64,000 nucleotides of DNA, from assembly GCF_003114855.1 (NCBI RefSeq), contig NZ_BFBB01000004.1:186001-250000 (forward strand), in the 5' to 3' direction. The position numbers and the translations under genes are program-made. Under the pieces are notes generated by a model, which saw only the letters and a program-made list of their open reading frames with translations, was not told where the DNA came from and did no database searches. Every line of letters begins with the position of its first letter. Position 1 is the stretch's first letter. Positions 8,781 to 18,130 of this stretch are shown here, in pieces. The DNA is from Leptospira ryugenii (GTDB lineage: Bacteria; Spirochaetota; Leptospiria; Leptospirales; Leptospiraceae).

Positions 8781-9026
8781 TTAGGTCCCTTCTTTGCCAG
8801 ATTCCTCGGAATGCAATTTGATAGGCTTTCCTGGAATGATGGTGGAGATGGCGTGTTTGTATACCAGGTTCTGTTTGTTATCATTTTCCAAAATGATGGT
8901 AAAGTTATCAAAACTTACGACTTTGCCTTTGAGAGGTACTCCATTTAACAAATAAATTGTGAGATCGATTTTTTCTTTGCGAGCAGTATTGAGAAGTTGG
9001 TCTTGGATATTGTTTTTTGCAGACAT
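8781..9026 (-). CDS. hfq: RNA-binding protein Hfq
   Basis: An 81-residue Hfq, the hexameric Sm-like chaperone that pairs small RNAs with mRNAs. The start [15 protein letters not shown], the Sm1 segment [17 protein letters not shown] and the Sm2 signature [10 protein letters not shown] are intact. The C-terminal tail is short (about 15 residues) and ends in a charged stretch. It lies 18 bp after miaA, the same miaA-hfq order as in enterobacteria, which strengthens both calls. Transcription probably starts upstream of the FYDLN gene or inside miaA. Confidence 0.97.
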   Translation of the reverse strand: MSAKNNIQDQLLNTARKEKIDLTIYLLNGVPLKGKVVSFDNFTIILENDNKQNLVYKHAISTIIPGKPIKLHSEESGKEGT

Positions 9027-9044
9027 ATGGGTCCCGAGTCTTTT

Positions 9045-9950
9045 CTATATTTTTTCTATATTTTTCCATTCAGAGAAAACATCTTCCCAGCGATTGGCTT
9101 GGAGGAGCGGGTCCTTACGAAACCAGGTGATCTGCCTTTTGGCATAATTTCGATGAGCCTGCGCCAATGATTCTATGAATGCATTAGTGTCAATGGCTCC
9201 TTGCAAGAAATCAAGCGCAAAATTATAACCCAGGGAACGAAGGCCTGGGCAGTCTGCTCCGAACTGTTCTGCTACACGCATTGTCTCATCCAACATACCT
9301 TCGTAAATTCCTAGTACACGCTTTCCTATGCGCCGATAGAGCTCTTCTCTCGGCCAATCCAGCCAATAGCCCTGGATTTTCAAGCCAGGATTCTCTTCTA
9401 AAAATCCTCCAACAGTTTGTTTGGAAACTTCCGACCACCGTGCTCCCGTTAAGACCACTTCCAAGATCCGCTTCAATCGGTAATGGTCGCTTGTCTGGAT
9501 TTCGGAGAGAGCAATAGGATCCTTTTCTCGCAGATAGTGAATGGCTTCCGCATAATCCATGTTCTTTGCAATTTCTTTGGTCTCTTCTGGTATTTTGGGA
9601 ACGGGAAACATACCTTGTAAAAAAGCCCTTAGGTAAAAACCGCTGCCTGTGACCAGTATAGGTATTTTCCCTTTGTCGAAGATCGTCTGGACAGCTTTTT
9701 TTGCGAGAATCGAATAATCGCCCGCATTCATTGTATCTGTGGGTGGTATACATTGGACCAGATGGTGCGGCATTTGGACAAGCTCGTCTTCTGTGGGACA
9801 AGTTGTCCCAATGGATAATTCCTGGTAGATTTGGCGAGAATCGAAAGAGACGACTTCGAATATTTGCGGATTGAGAGAACAGACGAGGGAAGTTTTACCA
9901 GAGCCCGTAGGCCCTGCTAATACTAACATTTGTTTTTGGAGGCGATACAT
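9045..9950 (-). CDS. miaA: tRNA dimethylallyltransferase
   Basis: A 301-residue MiaA, which adds the isopentenyl group to A37 of tRNAs reading UNN codons. The P-loop LAGPTGSGKTSL is at residues 12-23, followed by SFDSRQIYQELSIGT, the DMAPP/tRNA-binding segment. The HHLVQ block, the GSGFYLRA motif and the C-terminal YAKRQITWFRKD are characteristic. It overlaps neither neighbour: the FYDLN gene ends 14 bp upstream and hfq starts 18 bp downstream. A single operon is likely. Confidence 0.96.
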   Translation of the reverse strand: MYRLQKQMLVLAGPTGSGKTSLVCSLNPQIFEVVSFDSRQIYQELSIGTTCPTEDELVQMPHHLVQCIPPTDTMNAGDYSILAKKAVQTIFDKGKIPILVTGSGFYLRAFLQGMFPVPKIPEETKEIAKNMDYAEAIHYLREKDPIALSEIQTSDHYRLKRILEVVLTGARWSEVSKQTVGGFLEENPGLKIQGYWLDWPREELYRRIGKRVLGIYEGMLDETMRVAEQFGADCPGLRSLGYNFALDFLQGAIDTNAFIESLAQAHRNYAKRQITWFRKDPLLQANRWEDVFSEWKNIEKI

Positions 9951-9964
9951 AGAGGAACAGAAAT

Positions 9965-10444
9965 CTATTCTTCTTCTGCGACTTCTTCCTCCTCCTCAGT
10001 ATCTTCAATCTCTTCTGCATCTTCTAAAATTTCGTCTTCATCAATGACTGGCTCTTCCTCTTCTTCAACCTCATATTCGCTCTGTCTCAGAGCAGCTAAT
10101 CGAGATTTGATGGCAGGTTTTGCTAACTGGTCTGCACCACATTTCGGGCATTTCTTTTCAGGTTTATTCAGATCGTAGAATTTTGTACCACAAGAATAAC
10201 AACTGAACTTTTTACCTAGAGGATTGGAAGAGTGCTCGCCTTTTTCCTTGGCTGTCGGTTTTGACTTAGAGGGAGCGGGAGCTGCAGGTGCTGGCTTTGC
10301 CTTACCCACGGGTGCTTTTGGAGAAGCCTTTGGCTTTTCTTCTTTTTTGGCGGCGGTTTTGGTTGGTTTGGAAGGTTTTTCCTTGGAAGGAGCCTTTTTT
10401 TTCGCCGATGGAACAGATTTTTTCGATGCTTTCTTTGCTACCAT
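9965..10444 (-). CDS. FYDLN acid-domain zinc-ribbon protein
   Basis: A 159-residue protein in three parts: a Lys/Ala/Pro-rich N-terminal tail (about 65 residues), a zinc ribbon, and an extremely acidic C-terminus rich in Glu/Asp. The ribbon has [16 protein letters not shown] and KKCPKCGAD, giving two CxxC pairs around the FYDLN signature that names the family. Such proteins are presumed nucleic-acid or ribosome associated, but the role is unproven. It is the first gene of the miaA-hfq-manC block, divergent from pdxJ across about 100 bp. Confidence 0.88.
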   Translation of the reverse strand: MVAKKASKKSVPSAKKKAPSKEKPSKPTKTAAKKEEKPKASPKAPVGKAKPAPAAPAPSKSKPTAKEKGEHSSNPLGKKFSCYSCGTKFYDLNKPEKKCPKCGADQLAKPAIKSRLAALRQSEYEVEEEEEPVIDEDEILEDAEEIEDTEEEEEVAEEE

Positions 10445-10548
10445 AGGAGTAATTTAACGATCTTTTGAGACCCCCACCTTCAGACAACCTTTTTGAAATT
10501 TGACGTTTTTCTCCTGGCATAAAATAATAGGAAAGTATTTTTTTTATT

Positions 10549-11310
10549 ATGACACAATTAAGTGTAAATGTGAATAAAATCGCCACTTTGCGCAATTCGC
10601 GTGGGGGGGGAATTCCCAATGTCATCTCGTTTTGCCAACTGATCTTAGATTTAGGCGCACATGGTATTACCATTCATCCGAGAGAAGATGAAAGGCATAT
10701 TACCAAAAAGGATGTTTTCGAGATTGCTTCCTTTTTAAAACAATACAATACAAATCGTACGGAAAAGAAAGAACTGAATATCGAGGGAGAGCCTAGCAAA
10801 CGCTTTATGGAGCTCGTTTTGGCAGTAGAACCTGACCAGGCGACATTGGTGCCGGTCACACCTGGTGAAATCACATCCGACCATGGCTTCAACCTCTTTC
10901 ATCCGGGAGAGCGAGATTTGGTAGCGGAATGCACCCAAGCACTCAAACAAAAGTCCATCCGTGTTTCTTTGTTTATGGAATCTGATCCTCAAGGCTACGA
11001 GATCGCCAAGGACCTTGGAGCTGATCGCATAGAATTGTATACGGGACCCTTTGCCCATGCCTGTGACCAGTCCTTGGAATCAGGGAAGGTTTTCTTTAAA
11101 GAATACGAAACTGCCGCAAAACGAGCCAACGAACTAGGATTAGGTGTGAATGCAGGGCATGATTTGGATACAAACAACCTTCAAATCTTTGCCAAACTCC
11201 CCCACCTGGCGGAAGTCTCTATCGGACACCGCCTAATGGCACAAGCGTTGCGAGATGGTATGAAACAAACAATAGAAGATTATCTCAAAGTTCTTTCGCA
11301 AGGACACTAA
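10549..11310 (+). CDS. pdxJ: Pyridoxine 5'-phosphate synthase
   Basis: A 253-residue PdxJ, a TIM-barrel enzyme that condenses 1-deoxyxylulose 5-phosphate with 3-amino-2-oxopropyl phosphate to give pyridoxine 5'-phosphate. It starts LSVNVNKIATLRNSRGG, and HPREDERHI, LVPVTPGEITSDHG, IELYTGPFAHA and NAGHDLDTNNL are diagnostic active-site segments. A run of eight G bases falls in the RGGG codons near 10603. The last 26 bp overlap the end of the convergent TPR lipoprotein gene. Confidence 0.96.
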   Translation: MTQLSVNVNKIATLRNSRGGGIPNVISFCQLILDLGAHGITIHPREDERHITKKDVFEIASFLKQYNTNRTEKKELNIEGEPSKRFMELVLAVEPDQATLVPVTPGEITSDHGFNLFHPGERDLVAECTQALKQKSIRVSLFMESDPQGYEIAKDLGADRIELYTGPFAHACDQSLESGKVFFKEYETAAKRANELGLGVNAGHDLDTNNLQIFAKLPHLAEVSIGHRLMAQALRDGMKQTIEDYLKVLSQGH

Positions 11311-12220
11311 TTCGTGCAAAACTTGGGTCTTGTTCTATGAGTAGTTTCGCTGCTCTTTCCAAAGCCAAAGCAAGGTTTGCTTCTAGACCTCCCTTCTTTT
11401 TTGCTTGTTGGATCTCGTAGGTAAAGGACTTGAGATGTATTCTTGCCTGTTCTACGTCCCCAGTTTTAGCTGCTGATTTGACCTTCTTCCAATGCTCCGT
11501 TAGCGGCTTGCTATTGCTTGGGTTCTCATCTGCTTCCTCCCCTTTGTGGTAGGCGCGAGTGTCCCAAACCTTGGACCAAGGGTCGGCTTTGGTCCTATCA
11601 TCAGCAAGCCTGTCCGCATAACGAATGGGATTGTGTTTAGCAAATGCGGAGATTTGGGATTTCTCCTCCTCATTTAACAATGAAAAACAAGAGGATACCA
11701 CACCACGCCTGAGCATATCTTTCGTTAGATGACCTAACTTTGCCAACTCTAAAAACCTAGGGAATAGAAACTCACGTTTTGTCTCAGTTTGGCAAGCTTC
11801 TATAAGTGAGGAGTATGTAGCAAGTACCGTGGCTTCTTCGCCTTTCGCTTTGAGGTCCTCCAAATTATTGGATTTTTCTGCAGAGAGCCTGAGCATGTTT
11901 TTGTAGAGTGTGTCGTTTGGATTTTTTTCCAGTGCCTTTTGGAACGCCGTGTAACTTTCAAGAAAATTCCCTCGTTTGTATTCTACAAGGCCTAGGGAAT
12001 AACAAATGAATCCATCATCGGTATCTTGGTTTCGACAAGTGTATCGCAAGCGAGACATTGCATTTTCCCGAGTTTCACCGCCGTCCCAAATTTCTAAAAG
12101 AACTTCATCGAGAAAGATAAGAGTATCAAGATGGTAAGGCTCTGATTTTGGGCTAGGTACTCTTCCCGAACAGTGAAATGCAACACTCAGAAAAGCAAAA
12201 AACCAGATCATTTTTTTCAT
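11285..12220 (-). CDS. TPR-containing lipoprotein, hypothetical
   Basis: A 311-residue protein with signal MKKMIWFFAFLSVAFHCSG; Cys17 sits in a spirochete-type lipobox, so the mature protein is probably a membrane-anchored lipoprotein. Residues of the form GLVEYKRGNFLESYTAFQKA and LEKNPNDT make at least one recognisable tetratricopeptide repeat, a protein-binding module. The C-terminal third is helical and charged. It is divergent from the CtpA-type protease gene across about 88 bp, and its 3' end overlaps pdxJ by 26 bp. No specific function can be assigned. Confidence 0.75.
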   Translation of the reverse strand: MKKMIWFFAFLSVAFHCSGRVPSPKSEPYHLDTLIFLDEVLLEIWDGGETRENAMSRLRYTCRNQDTDDGFICYSLGLVEYKRGNFLESYTAFQKALEKNPNDTLYKNMLRLSAEKSNNLEDLKAKGEEATVLATYSSLIEACQTETKREFLFPRFLELAKLGHLTKDMLRRGVVSSCFSLLNEEEKSQISAFAKHNPIRYADRLADDRTKADPWSKVWDTRAYHKGEEADENPSNSKPLTEHWKKVKSAAKTGDVEQARIHLKSFTYEIQQAKKKGGLEANLALALERAAKLLIEQDPSFARISVLAKEL

Positions 12221-12308
12221 GTCAAAATCTAGACTAAGAAGGAATAAGTGTCTGTCTTATATTTTTTATCTTGCCCTGCCTTTAAATTGAGATTTTTCTT
12301 ACATTATC

Positions 12309-14174
12309 TTGATAAAATTGAGTGCCCCCTTGAAACGATTTTTATACCTTTCTTCCCTCTTTTTAATCTTAAGCTTCACCCTTCCAGCAGGGTTTATCTC
12401 CTGTGAACGTGAGGCCAAAAAAGCCCAAAAAAGGGTTACTGATTTTACAGACAGAGATTTTGAGCAAGTTGTGTCTTCCATCGACAGATACTACATTGAC
12501 AAAAATATCAACAAAAACCGTGCCTTTACAGACGCCGCCGTTTTTGCTTTGATGAGTTTACCGCATCCTCTTTACCTTTACCCCGAATCCTATTACTCGG
12601 AACGAGAAAAATACGAAGACAAGGATGATATCTATCCTGGTAAAGAGTTTAAAATTTCGCCCTCCGATAAGTTTGTGATTTTTGATCCTGACTACGAACA
12701 AGTGGAAAAGATTCAAAAAGAAAAGCTAAAGAAAAATGAAAACAAAAAGCTGTCGGATGAAGAGTTAAAGAAGCTCATTGAAAAAGAAAAACTAAGAAAG
12801 TCAGTTATCGCAGCAAAATGGGAAGAAACAAATTTTTCAAAAAAGGACTTTGATCGTATCCTAGCCTACATCAGCGAAAATCTAAAAACCTACAAAGAGC
12901 CCGTCCTCAAATCACTCACCGAAATAGATGGAGAGTTAGACGAAGAGAGTGAGGAAGTTAAAAAAGAATTTAGCATGGAACAGGTGTTCCTTGCTGCCGC
13001 CAATGGCTACTTAAATTCTCTAGACCCACACTCTAGCGTTTTCCTTAAAGAGATGTGGGAAGAGTCAATGGCAAAAATTTCTGATGGCTCCTTTGAAGGC
13101 ATCGGCGCCATCCTCTCAGGTGGAGGAAATCGGGAAGTCATCGTGGAAAGCCCATTAGAGGGTAGCCCAGCTGTAAGGGCTGGAGTGCGCTCGGGAGATA
13201 CCATTGTCGCAGTTGATAACAAACTCATCAAGGGATTGTCGCTGGATAAGGTTGTCAAAAAGATTAAAGGCAAAAAAGGAACAAAGGTTGTCCTGACAAT
13301 TAAAAGAAAAGGAAACACAGCAAACTTAGATATCGAAGTTATCCGCGATAAGATTACGATCAAGAACGTATCCTACCACTTACTCAAAGAAAATCCGCAA
13401 ATCGGTTATATTAAACTGACTGGATTTGTAAAAGCGGCTGGCGAAGAACCCGTTGAATCGGTGATCGTGAAAGGTTTGCGCAGCCTAGAAGAAGAAGCCA
13501 AAACCAACGGCAAAGAATTGAAGGCACTCGTTTTGGATCTACGAAACAATTCGGGTGGTTACCTAGATCTAGCTGTGGACATAGCAGATATGTTCATTAC
13601 AAAAGGTCTCATCGTTTCCACAAAGATTCCAAACAAAGCAAGCTCTGAAGAATCCTATGCCACCAAAGAGGACATCACAAAACTACCGCTAGTTGTTTTA
13701 ATCAACGCAAAATCAGCCTCTGCTTCTGAAATTGTTGCAAGTGCGATCCAACACCACGGTCGCGGTTTGTTATTAGGAGAGAGGACATTTGGTAAAGCGA
13801 CGGTCCAAAGATTGATCGATCCCCTTCCTGGCAATGACGACTATGTTCTTAAACTCACCAATTCGCGTTACTACTCTCCATCAGGCAAAACCATACAAGT
13901 TGTGGGTGTGAGCCCGGATATTGAAGTATCAGAAGAAGCAGATGGAGGCTTTCCTTTCCGTTACCGAGAGGAAGATATGTGGAACCATTTGCCAAAGATT
14001 CCATATGATGGTCAGGTGAAATCTCGATTCAACATAGAAGCCATCAATGCCTATGTAAAAAAGAATGGTAAGGCAGAGGCCTACCTAAAGCAACACTCAA
14101 ATGATGCGATCAAACCAGATTATATGTTAGTGAGGGCAGTTGATTACATCGAAGGTTTTTTAAATACCAAGTGA
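12309..14174 (+). CDS. Carboxyl-terminal processing protease (S41 family, CtpA-like)
   Basis: A 621-residue envelope protease. After a hydrophobic N-terminal segment comes FISCEREA, possibly a lipobox. A PDZ domain follows around residues 255-345 ([28 protein letters not shown]). The S41 core contains [16 protein letters not shown], the catalytic-serine segment [11 protein letters not shown] and the lysine segment [11 protein letters not shown], so the Ser-Lys dyad is intact. A lysine-rich insertion (about residues 135-160) is unusual. The start is TTG 12309 by frame, but TTG 12330 is also possible; neither has a good ribosome site. The stop overlaps nadB in GTGA. Confidence 0.92.
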   Translation: MIKLSAPLKRFLYLSSLFLILSFTLPAGFISCEREAKKAQKRVTDFTDRDFEQVVSSIDRYYIDKNINKNRAFTDAAVFALMSLPHPLYLYPESYYSEREKYEDKDDIYPGKEFKISPSDKFVIFDPDYEQVEKIQKEKLKKNENKKLSDEELKKLIEKEKLRKSVIAAKWEETNFSKKDFDRILAYISENLKTYKEPVLKSLTEIDGELDEESEEVKKEFSMEQVFLAAANGYLNSLDPHSSVFLKEMWEESMAKISDGSFEGIGAILSGGGNREVIVESPLEGSPAVRAGVRSGDTIVAVDNKLIKGLSLDKVVKKIKGKKGTKVVLTIKRKGNTANLDIEVIRDKITIKNVSYHLLKENPQIGYIKLTGFVKAAGEEPVESVIVKGLRSLEEEAKTNGKELKALVLDLRNNSGGYLDLAVDIADMFITKGLIVSTKIPNKASSEESYATKEDITKLPLVVLINAKSASASEIVASAIQHHGRGLLLGERTFGKATVQRLIDPLPGNDDYVLKLTNSRYYSPSGKTIQVVGVSPDIEVSEEADGGFPFRYREEDMWNHLPKIPYDGQVKSRFNIEAINAYVKKNGKAEAYLKQHSNDAIKPDYMLVRAVDYIEGFLNTK

Positions 14175-15772
14175 CCCGGATCACGACAGATTTTTTGATC
14201 ATTGGGAGCGGAGTCAGTGGGCTCTTCAGTGCACTGAAACTTGCTCCTCTTGGTGAAGTTGTAGTCGTTACCAAAAAAGCTGACTACGAATCCAATACCA
14301 ATTATGCCCAAGGTGGCATTGCCTCTGTCTTTGATGATAAGGATAAATTTGAGGAGCATATACAAGATACCCTCAGTGCTGGAGCAGGTCTATGTGATCC
14401 AGAAGCAGTCCGTGTTCTCGTAGAAGAAGGCCCAACAAGGGTTCGTGAATTATTGGAAATAGGAGTCCCTTTTACAAGGGACGAATCGGGCAATCTCGAT
14501 CTTAGCCGAGAAGGTGGCCATAGCAAAAACCGCATCGTCCATTCACACGATAGAACTGGAAGTGCAGTCGAAAAAGCCCTATTGGATGCAGTACACGCAA
14601 ATTCAAATATTCGTATATTAGAAAACCATGCTTGTGTAGACTTGATGACAAGGCACCATTTAAAAAATAAGGAAGGTTTACCCCTTCGTTGTTATGGGGC
14701 CTACATTGTAGATACTGAAACAAGCGAAGTCTTTCCCGTCATTGCCAAAAAAACCTTACTGGCTACTGGTGGTGCGGGACAAGTCTATTTGCACACTACA
14801 AATCCAAACATTGCTACAGGTGATGGTGTAGCCTCAGCTTACCGTGCCGGCGCCATTATCAAAAACATGGAATTTTATCAATTTCATCCTACATCACTTT
14901 TCCATGAACAAGGAAACTCATTCTTAATTTCCGAAGCTGTGCGAGGTCATGGTGGGATTTTACGTGAAATGAATGGTAGACCTTTTATGAAAGATTACCA
15001 TGAGATGGGAGAGCTTGCTCCACGTGATATTGTAGCAAGAGCGATCGATGATACAATGAAAAAGAGAGGTGAATCTTATGTGCTATTGGACATCACCCAC
15101 AGACCTGCTAACGATATCAAAAGCCATTTTCCTTCGATTTATGAAAGATGTAAAAAATTGGGGATTGATATCACTACCGATCCTATTCCAGTTGTGCCAG
15201 CAGCACACTATATGTGTGGAGGTGTGGCTACCGATTTATTCGGACGGACCAATATCCAAGACCTGTATGCATGTGGGGAAACAACTTGTACGGGGGTACA
15301 TGGAGGCAACCGCCTAGCATCCAACAGTCTTTTGGAGTGTTTGGTCTTCTCTCATAGAATCGCTATCGATATCCAAAACCAAGGAAAACTAGATTACCCT
15401 CAAGAAAGTAAGGAAATACCTGCATGGAATAAAGAGGGAACAACCAATACCGAGGAGTGGATCCTAATCTCACATAATTTAGGTGAGGTAAGGACGATCA
15501 TGAGTAATTATGTGGGAATTGTGCGTTCCAATCTTAGATTGGAGAGGGCTCTACGTAGATTACAATTGATCTCAGAAGAAGTAAAAGACTACTACAATCG
15601 TACTACTGTTTCATTGGGTCTTTTGGAATTACGCAATTTAGTGAAGGTTGCTGATTTAATTGTACGATCTGCACTGATGCGAAAAGAAAGTAGAGGACTG
15701 CATTTTAGCACAGACTACAAAGAAGATAGAAGTCCGTCTAGAAAAGATACCGTTTTACACAATCTAAACTAA
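14171..15772 (+). CDS. nadB: L-aspartate oxidase
   Basis: A 533-residue flavoenzyme that oxidises L-aspartate to iminoaspartate, the first step of NAD synthesis. The FAD-binding start [19 protein letters not shown], the [11 protein letters not shown] block, [13 protein letters not shown], the [10 protein letters not shown] block and [13 protein letters not shown] near residue 380 are the standard NadB/SdhA-family motifs. NadB is favoured over succinate dehydrogenase by the TNYAQGGIA and RIVHS segments and by the lack of sdh partner genes. It starts with GTG inside the stop of the preceding protease (GTGA), so it is translationally coupled. nadA and nadC are not in the window. Confidence 0.94.
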   Translation: MTRITTDFLIIGSGVSGLFSALKLAPLGEVVVVTKKADYESNTNYAQGGIASVFDDKDKFEEHIQDTLSAGAGLCDPEAVRVLVEEGPTRVRELLEIGVPFTRDESGNLDLSREGGHSKNRIVHSHDRTGSAVEKALLDAVHANSNIRILENHACVDLMTRHHLKNKEGLPLRCYGAYIVDTETSEVFPVIAKKTLLATGGAGQVYLHTTNPNIATGDGVASAYRAGAIIKNMEFYQFHPTSLFHEQGNSFLISEAVRGHGGILREMNGRPFMKDYHEMGELAPRDIVARAIDDTMKKRGESYVLLDITHRPANDIKSHFPSIYERCKKLGIDITTDPIPVVPAAHYMCGGVATDLFGRTNIQDLYACGETTCTGVHGGNRLASNSLLECLVFSHRIAIDIQNQGKLDYPQESKEIPAWNKEGTTNTEEWILISHNLGEVRTIMSNYVGIVRSNLRLERALRRLQLISEEVKDYYNRTTVSLGLLELRNLVKVADLIVRSALMRKESRGLHFSTDYKEDRSPSRKDTVLHNLN

Positions 15773-16692
15773 ATACCTGAAACTTTCATTTCACCTGATT
15801 TTAAAAAGAAAGTGACTTTGAATTGGTATTCTTTCGTGTTTTTTTCATTCGTATAGTAGTGGTGGACACCTTTTAACTGATAGACTTCTCTGTCTCCCAT
15901 TTGTTGCCGATCAAAGATTTCAATTTCGGCATCCGTATGAATGAAAGTGATTAAGATACAATAACGAATTAAAAAATCCAAAAGAACCTTAGTATCAGGA
16001 AACAAATTTGGATCATAATGTCCTATTGACTTTTCTTCTTTTGTCGCAATGTTTGTCACATTCAATCTATGCAATTCTGAAAAGTAGTTTTGGTTCACTA
16101 CAATCTTTCCATCACTCGTATTCAAAAACAAAAATGCATTTCCATCGATTGCGGAAAGGCCTGGCAAACTAGGATCTACAGGCTTGACGATAAGGTTTTC
16201 TTCTTCTTGTTTCGATGTGGCACTCATTCCATTCCAAGGGTTCATTGATCGGTCAAGTTGGTAAAAGTTCATTAGATTCCTTGCATCTACCTTTTCATTT
16301 TTTTGCAGATGTTGGTTTAAATTTTTTTCAATTAATTTTGCCTCTTTGGATCCATACGGGAATACCGACTTCCAGTCAGCACCATTTCTTTGGTAAGATA
16401 AGGCACTGGTACCTTTGTTCCGAGGGAGATCTTCGCCCGAACTCTTAATCGTATCCATAAATTTTATCAAATTCTTATATTCACTTACGGAAAGGTAAAC
16501 TGACCGAGGTTCACCTCCACTGTAGGTTCCACTGGAACTCATTGCTTCCGTGACTGGAATGTATTGTAGTATGTACTGGTTTTTTTGAGCGGAAATCCTA
16601 TAAACATTTCCATTTCCATCGGAGTAGCGAAGTTCCTCAGCGAACAAATTGTAGCCAAGTAGTGACAAAACTAAGACAATAACAAGTCGCAT
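15769..16692 (-). CDS. Exported hypothetical protein
   Basis: A 307-residue protein with a clear signal peptide [20 protein letters not shown]; cleavage is likely after the alanine of LFA. The mature part is rich in Ser, Asn and Tyr and shows no motif I know. One hydrophobic stretch, [12 protein letters not shown], occurs near residue 245 and is probably a buried strand. It is convergent with nadB (shared CTAA double stop) and divergent from the DUF805 gene. Probably periplasmic or outer-membrane associated. Confidence 0.7.
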   Translation of the reverse strand: MRLVIVLVLSLLGYNLFAEELRYSDGNGNVYRISAQKNQYILQYIPVTEAMSSSGTYSGGEPRSVYLSVSEYKNLIKFMDTIKSSGEDLPRNKGTSALSYQRNGADWKSVFPYGSKEAKLIEKNLNQHLQKNEKVDARNLMNFYQLDRSMNPWNGMSATSKQEEENLIVKPVDPSLPGLSAIDGNAFLFLNTSDGKIVVNQNYFSELHRLNVTNIATKEEKSIGHYDPNLFPDTKVLLDFLIRYCILITFIHTDAEIEIFDRQQMGDREVYQLKGVHHYYTNEKNTKEYQFKVTFFLKSGEMKVSGI

Positions 16693-16830
16693 AGATACCG
16701 CAGTTTCCTTTCTTAAAAATTATTGAGTTCTCTGAACAAAGAAAAGTTTTTTTTCCTTTACGAATGGATAAATTTCATTACCATACTGAAACGTCTTTGG
16801 CTTCAAAAGAAGCCAATCGAGGAAGTAAAG

Positions 16831-17136
16831 ATGGTACAAGAAATTCAAGATTCAATCCAAACCTGTTTCAAAAAGTATGTTGATTTCAGTGGTAAAGCTG
16901 CAAGACCAGAATTCTGGTGGTTTGCTCTATTCACTTTTGTTGTGAGCAACATCCTCCAAGCCATTCACCCAATCGTTGGTGCTATATTCTCTCTTGGTAC
17001 ACTGTTGCCTTACCTTGGTGCTGCCGCGCGTCGATTGCGTGACACTGGAAGAAGCCCTTGGTGGTTGCTCATTGCCTTTACAGGTATTGGTGTTTTCGTT
17101 CTTATTTACTTTTGGGCACAAAAAGGCGAAACATAG
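16831..17136 (+). CDS. DUF805 small membrane protein
   Basis: A 101-residue protein. The DUF805 pattern is plain: FSGKAARPEFWWFALF, then AAARRLRDTGRSPWW, with about three membrane helices. DUF805 proteins are small inner-membrane proteins of unknown job; the RRLRDTGRSPWW loop is their hallmark. The frame runs upstream to 16723, but GAGGAAG just before ATG 16831 and the position of the conserved domain favour the later start. A hairpin plus T-run terminator follows at 17151. Confidence 0.85.
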   Translation: MVQEIQDSIQTCFKKYVDFSGKAARPEFWWFALFTFVVSNILQAIHPIVGAIFSLGTLLPYLGAAARRLRDTGRSPWWLLIAFTGIGVFVLIYFWAQKGET

Positions 17137-17150
17137 GCCAAGTCTGGAAA

Positions 17151-17187
17151 AAACAGAAGTTTCCTTTGATAGAAGCTTCTGTTTTTT
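17151..17187 (+). terminator. Intrinsic terminator after the DUF805 gene
   Basis: ACAGAAGTTTC (17153-17163) pairs with GAAGCTTCTGT (17172-17182) with one G-U pair, an 8-base loop, and is followed by TTTTTT. An A-run precedes the stem, so it may also work in the other direction. Confidence 0.85.
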
Positions 17188-17263
17188 GAAAAGCCTGCAA
17201 GGCTCTCGGAAAAAAAATCTCCCCTACTTGTTAACATAAACAAGACCCCACTGGGAGAGAAAT

Positions 17264-18130
17264 TTGAACTATAAACTTACAGTCATACTTTTATTATGTT
17301 TTTCTTTCGCATGTAAAGATTCCCAAGAACAAAGCAAAGATAAACCAGACTCTTCTGCAATGATGAAATCTGCTTCTGCTGTAGCCGACGAACGTTCGGA
17401 ATTAGAAGAACGTTCCGAAGAAACAAAGAAAGCGATGGCGCCAGAAGAAAAACCACTGGGAGATCCGTTTTTACCCAATCTCAATGTGACGGATCGCTTA
17501 CTAGAGTACAATGTAAACCTTACCTACCAATGCCACGATCTCGTTCTGACTCGGAAAGAATTGTTAAAGATCATCACAAAGTATGGATATCTTGAGAACA
17601 GCAATGCTTACAACGATAAGAATCCCTATATGAATCTAACCATCAAAGTCAATGCCACTAAATTGCATGAAATTCTTCTGGATTTGGACCAACTTGGTAG
17701 CTTACAGAATGAAGAAATCTCAGTGGTTGATCACACCGATGCGATGGTTTGGCAAAAAAGAAAAGTAAGTCGAGAGAAAGTCCGGCTGATAAGACGAGCA
17801 AAAGCACTCAACCAAACAAACTCCAGCCAAAGAAATTGGCCGGAAATAGAGGAAAGCATAGAACAATCCGAGGAAAATTTAGATCTATCCGAGCATGAAA
17901 CTTGGCGCATCCTCGAAAAAGTCAAATGGGCCACCATCCAATTGCATTTTGTGAGCCCAAGGAATGTCGATGAAATTGAGGTCCCCATCTATAAAAACGC
18001 CCTGATTGGTATTCTCAATTTCACCTTGAGTTTGTTATACTATATGATTTGGATTCTTCCTTTTATCGGCTTTTTATTCTTATCCTATCTTGCATACGGA
18101 AGATTTAAAAAGATCCGAAAATCATCCTAA
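17264..18130 (+). CDS. DUF4349-like lipoprotein
   Basis: A 288-residue protein. The signal LTVILLLCFSFACKDS has a lipobox at Cys17. A long linker follows, then a domain with VNLTYQCHDLVLTRKELLKI and YMNLTIKVNATKLHEILLDL, and a C-terminal membrane helix (about 255-280) ending in a basic tail. This layout (lipoprotein signal, coiled middle, C-terminal helix) is that of the DUF4349 family. It starts with TTG 17264 after GGGAGAG. Unlike most family members the central region is short on coiled coil. Function unknown; the stop shares CTAA with the convergent MATE gene. Confidence 0.75.
   Translation: MNYKLTVILLLCFSFACKDSQEQSKDKPDSSAMMKSASAVADERSELEERSEETKKAMAPEEKPLGDPFLPNLNVTDRLLEYNVNLTYQCHDLVLTRKELLKIITKYGYLENSNAYNDKNPYMNLTIKVNATKLHEILLDLDQLGSLQNEEISVVDHTDAMVWQKRKVSREKVRLIRRAKALNQTNSSQRNWPEIEESIEQSEENLDLSEHETWRILEKVKWATIQLHFVSPRNVDEIEVPIYKNALIGILNFTLSLLYYMIWILPFIGFLFLSYLAYGRFKKIRKSS

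Noticed and set aside
9930..10178. Plus-strand frame very rich in serine
   Set aside because: It is the complement of the Glu/Asp-rich tail of the FYDLN protein gene; the serine bias is a mirror of that low-complexity region.
10601..10612. Run of eight G bases as a possible frameshift or phase-variation site
   Set aside because: It falls in the RGGG codons conserved in PdxJ and the frame is intact; no sign of slippage.
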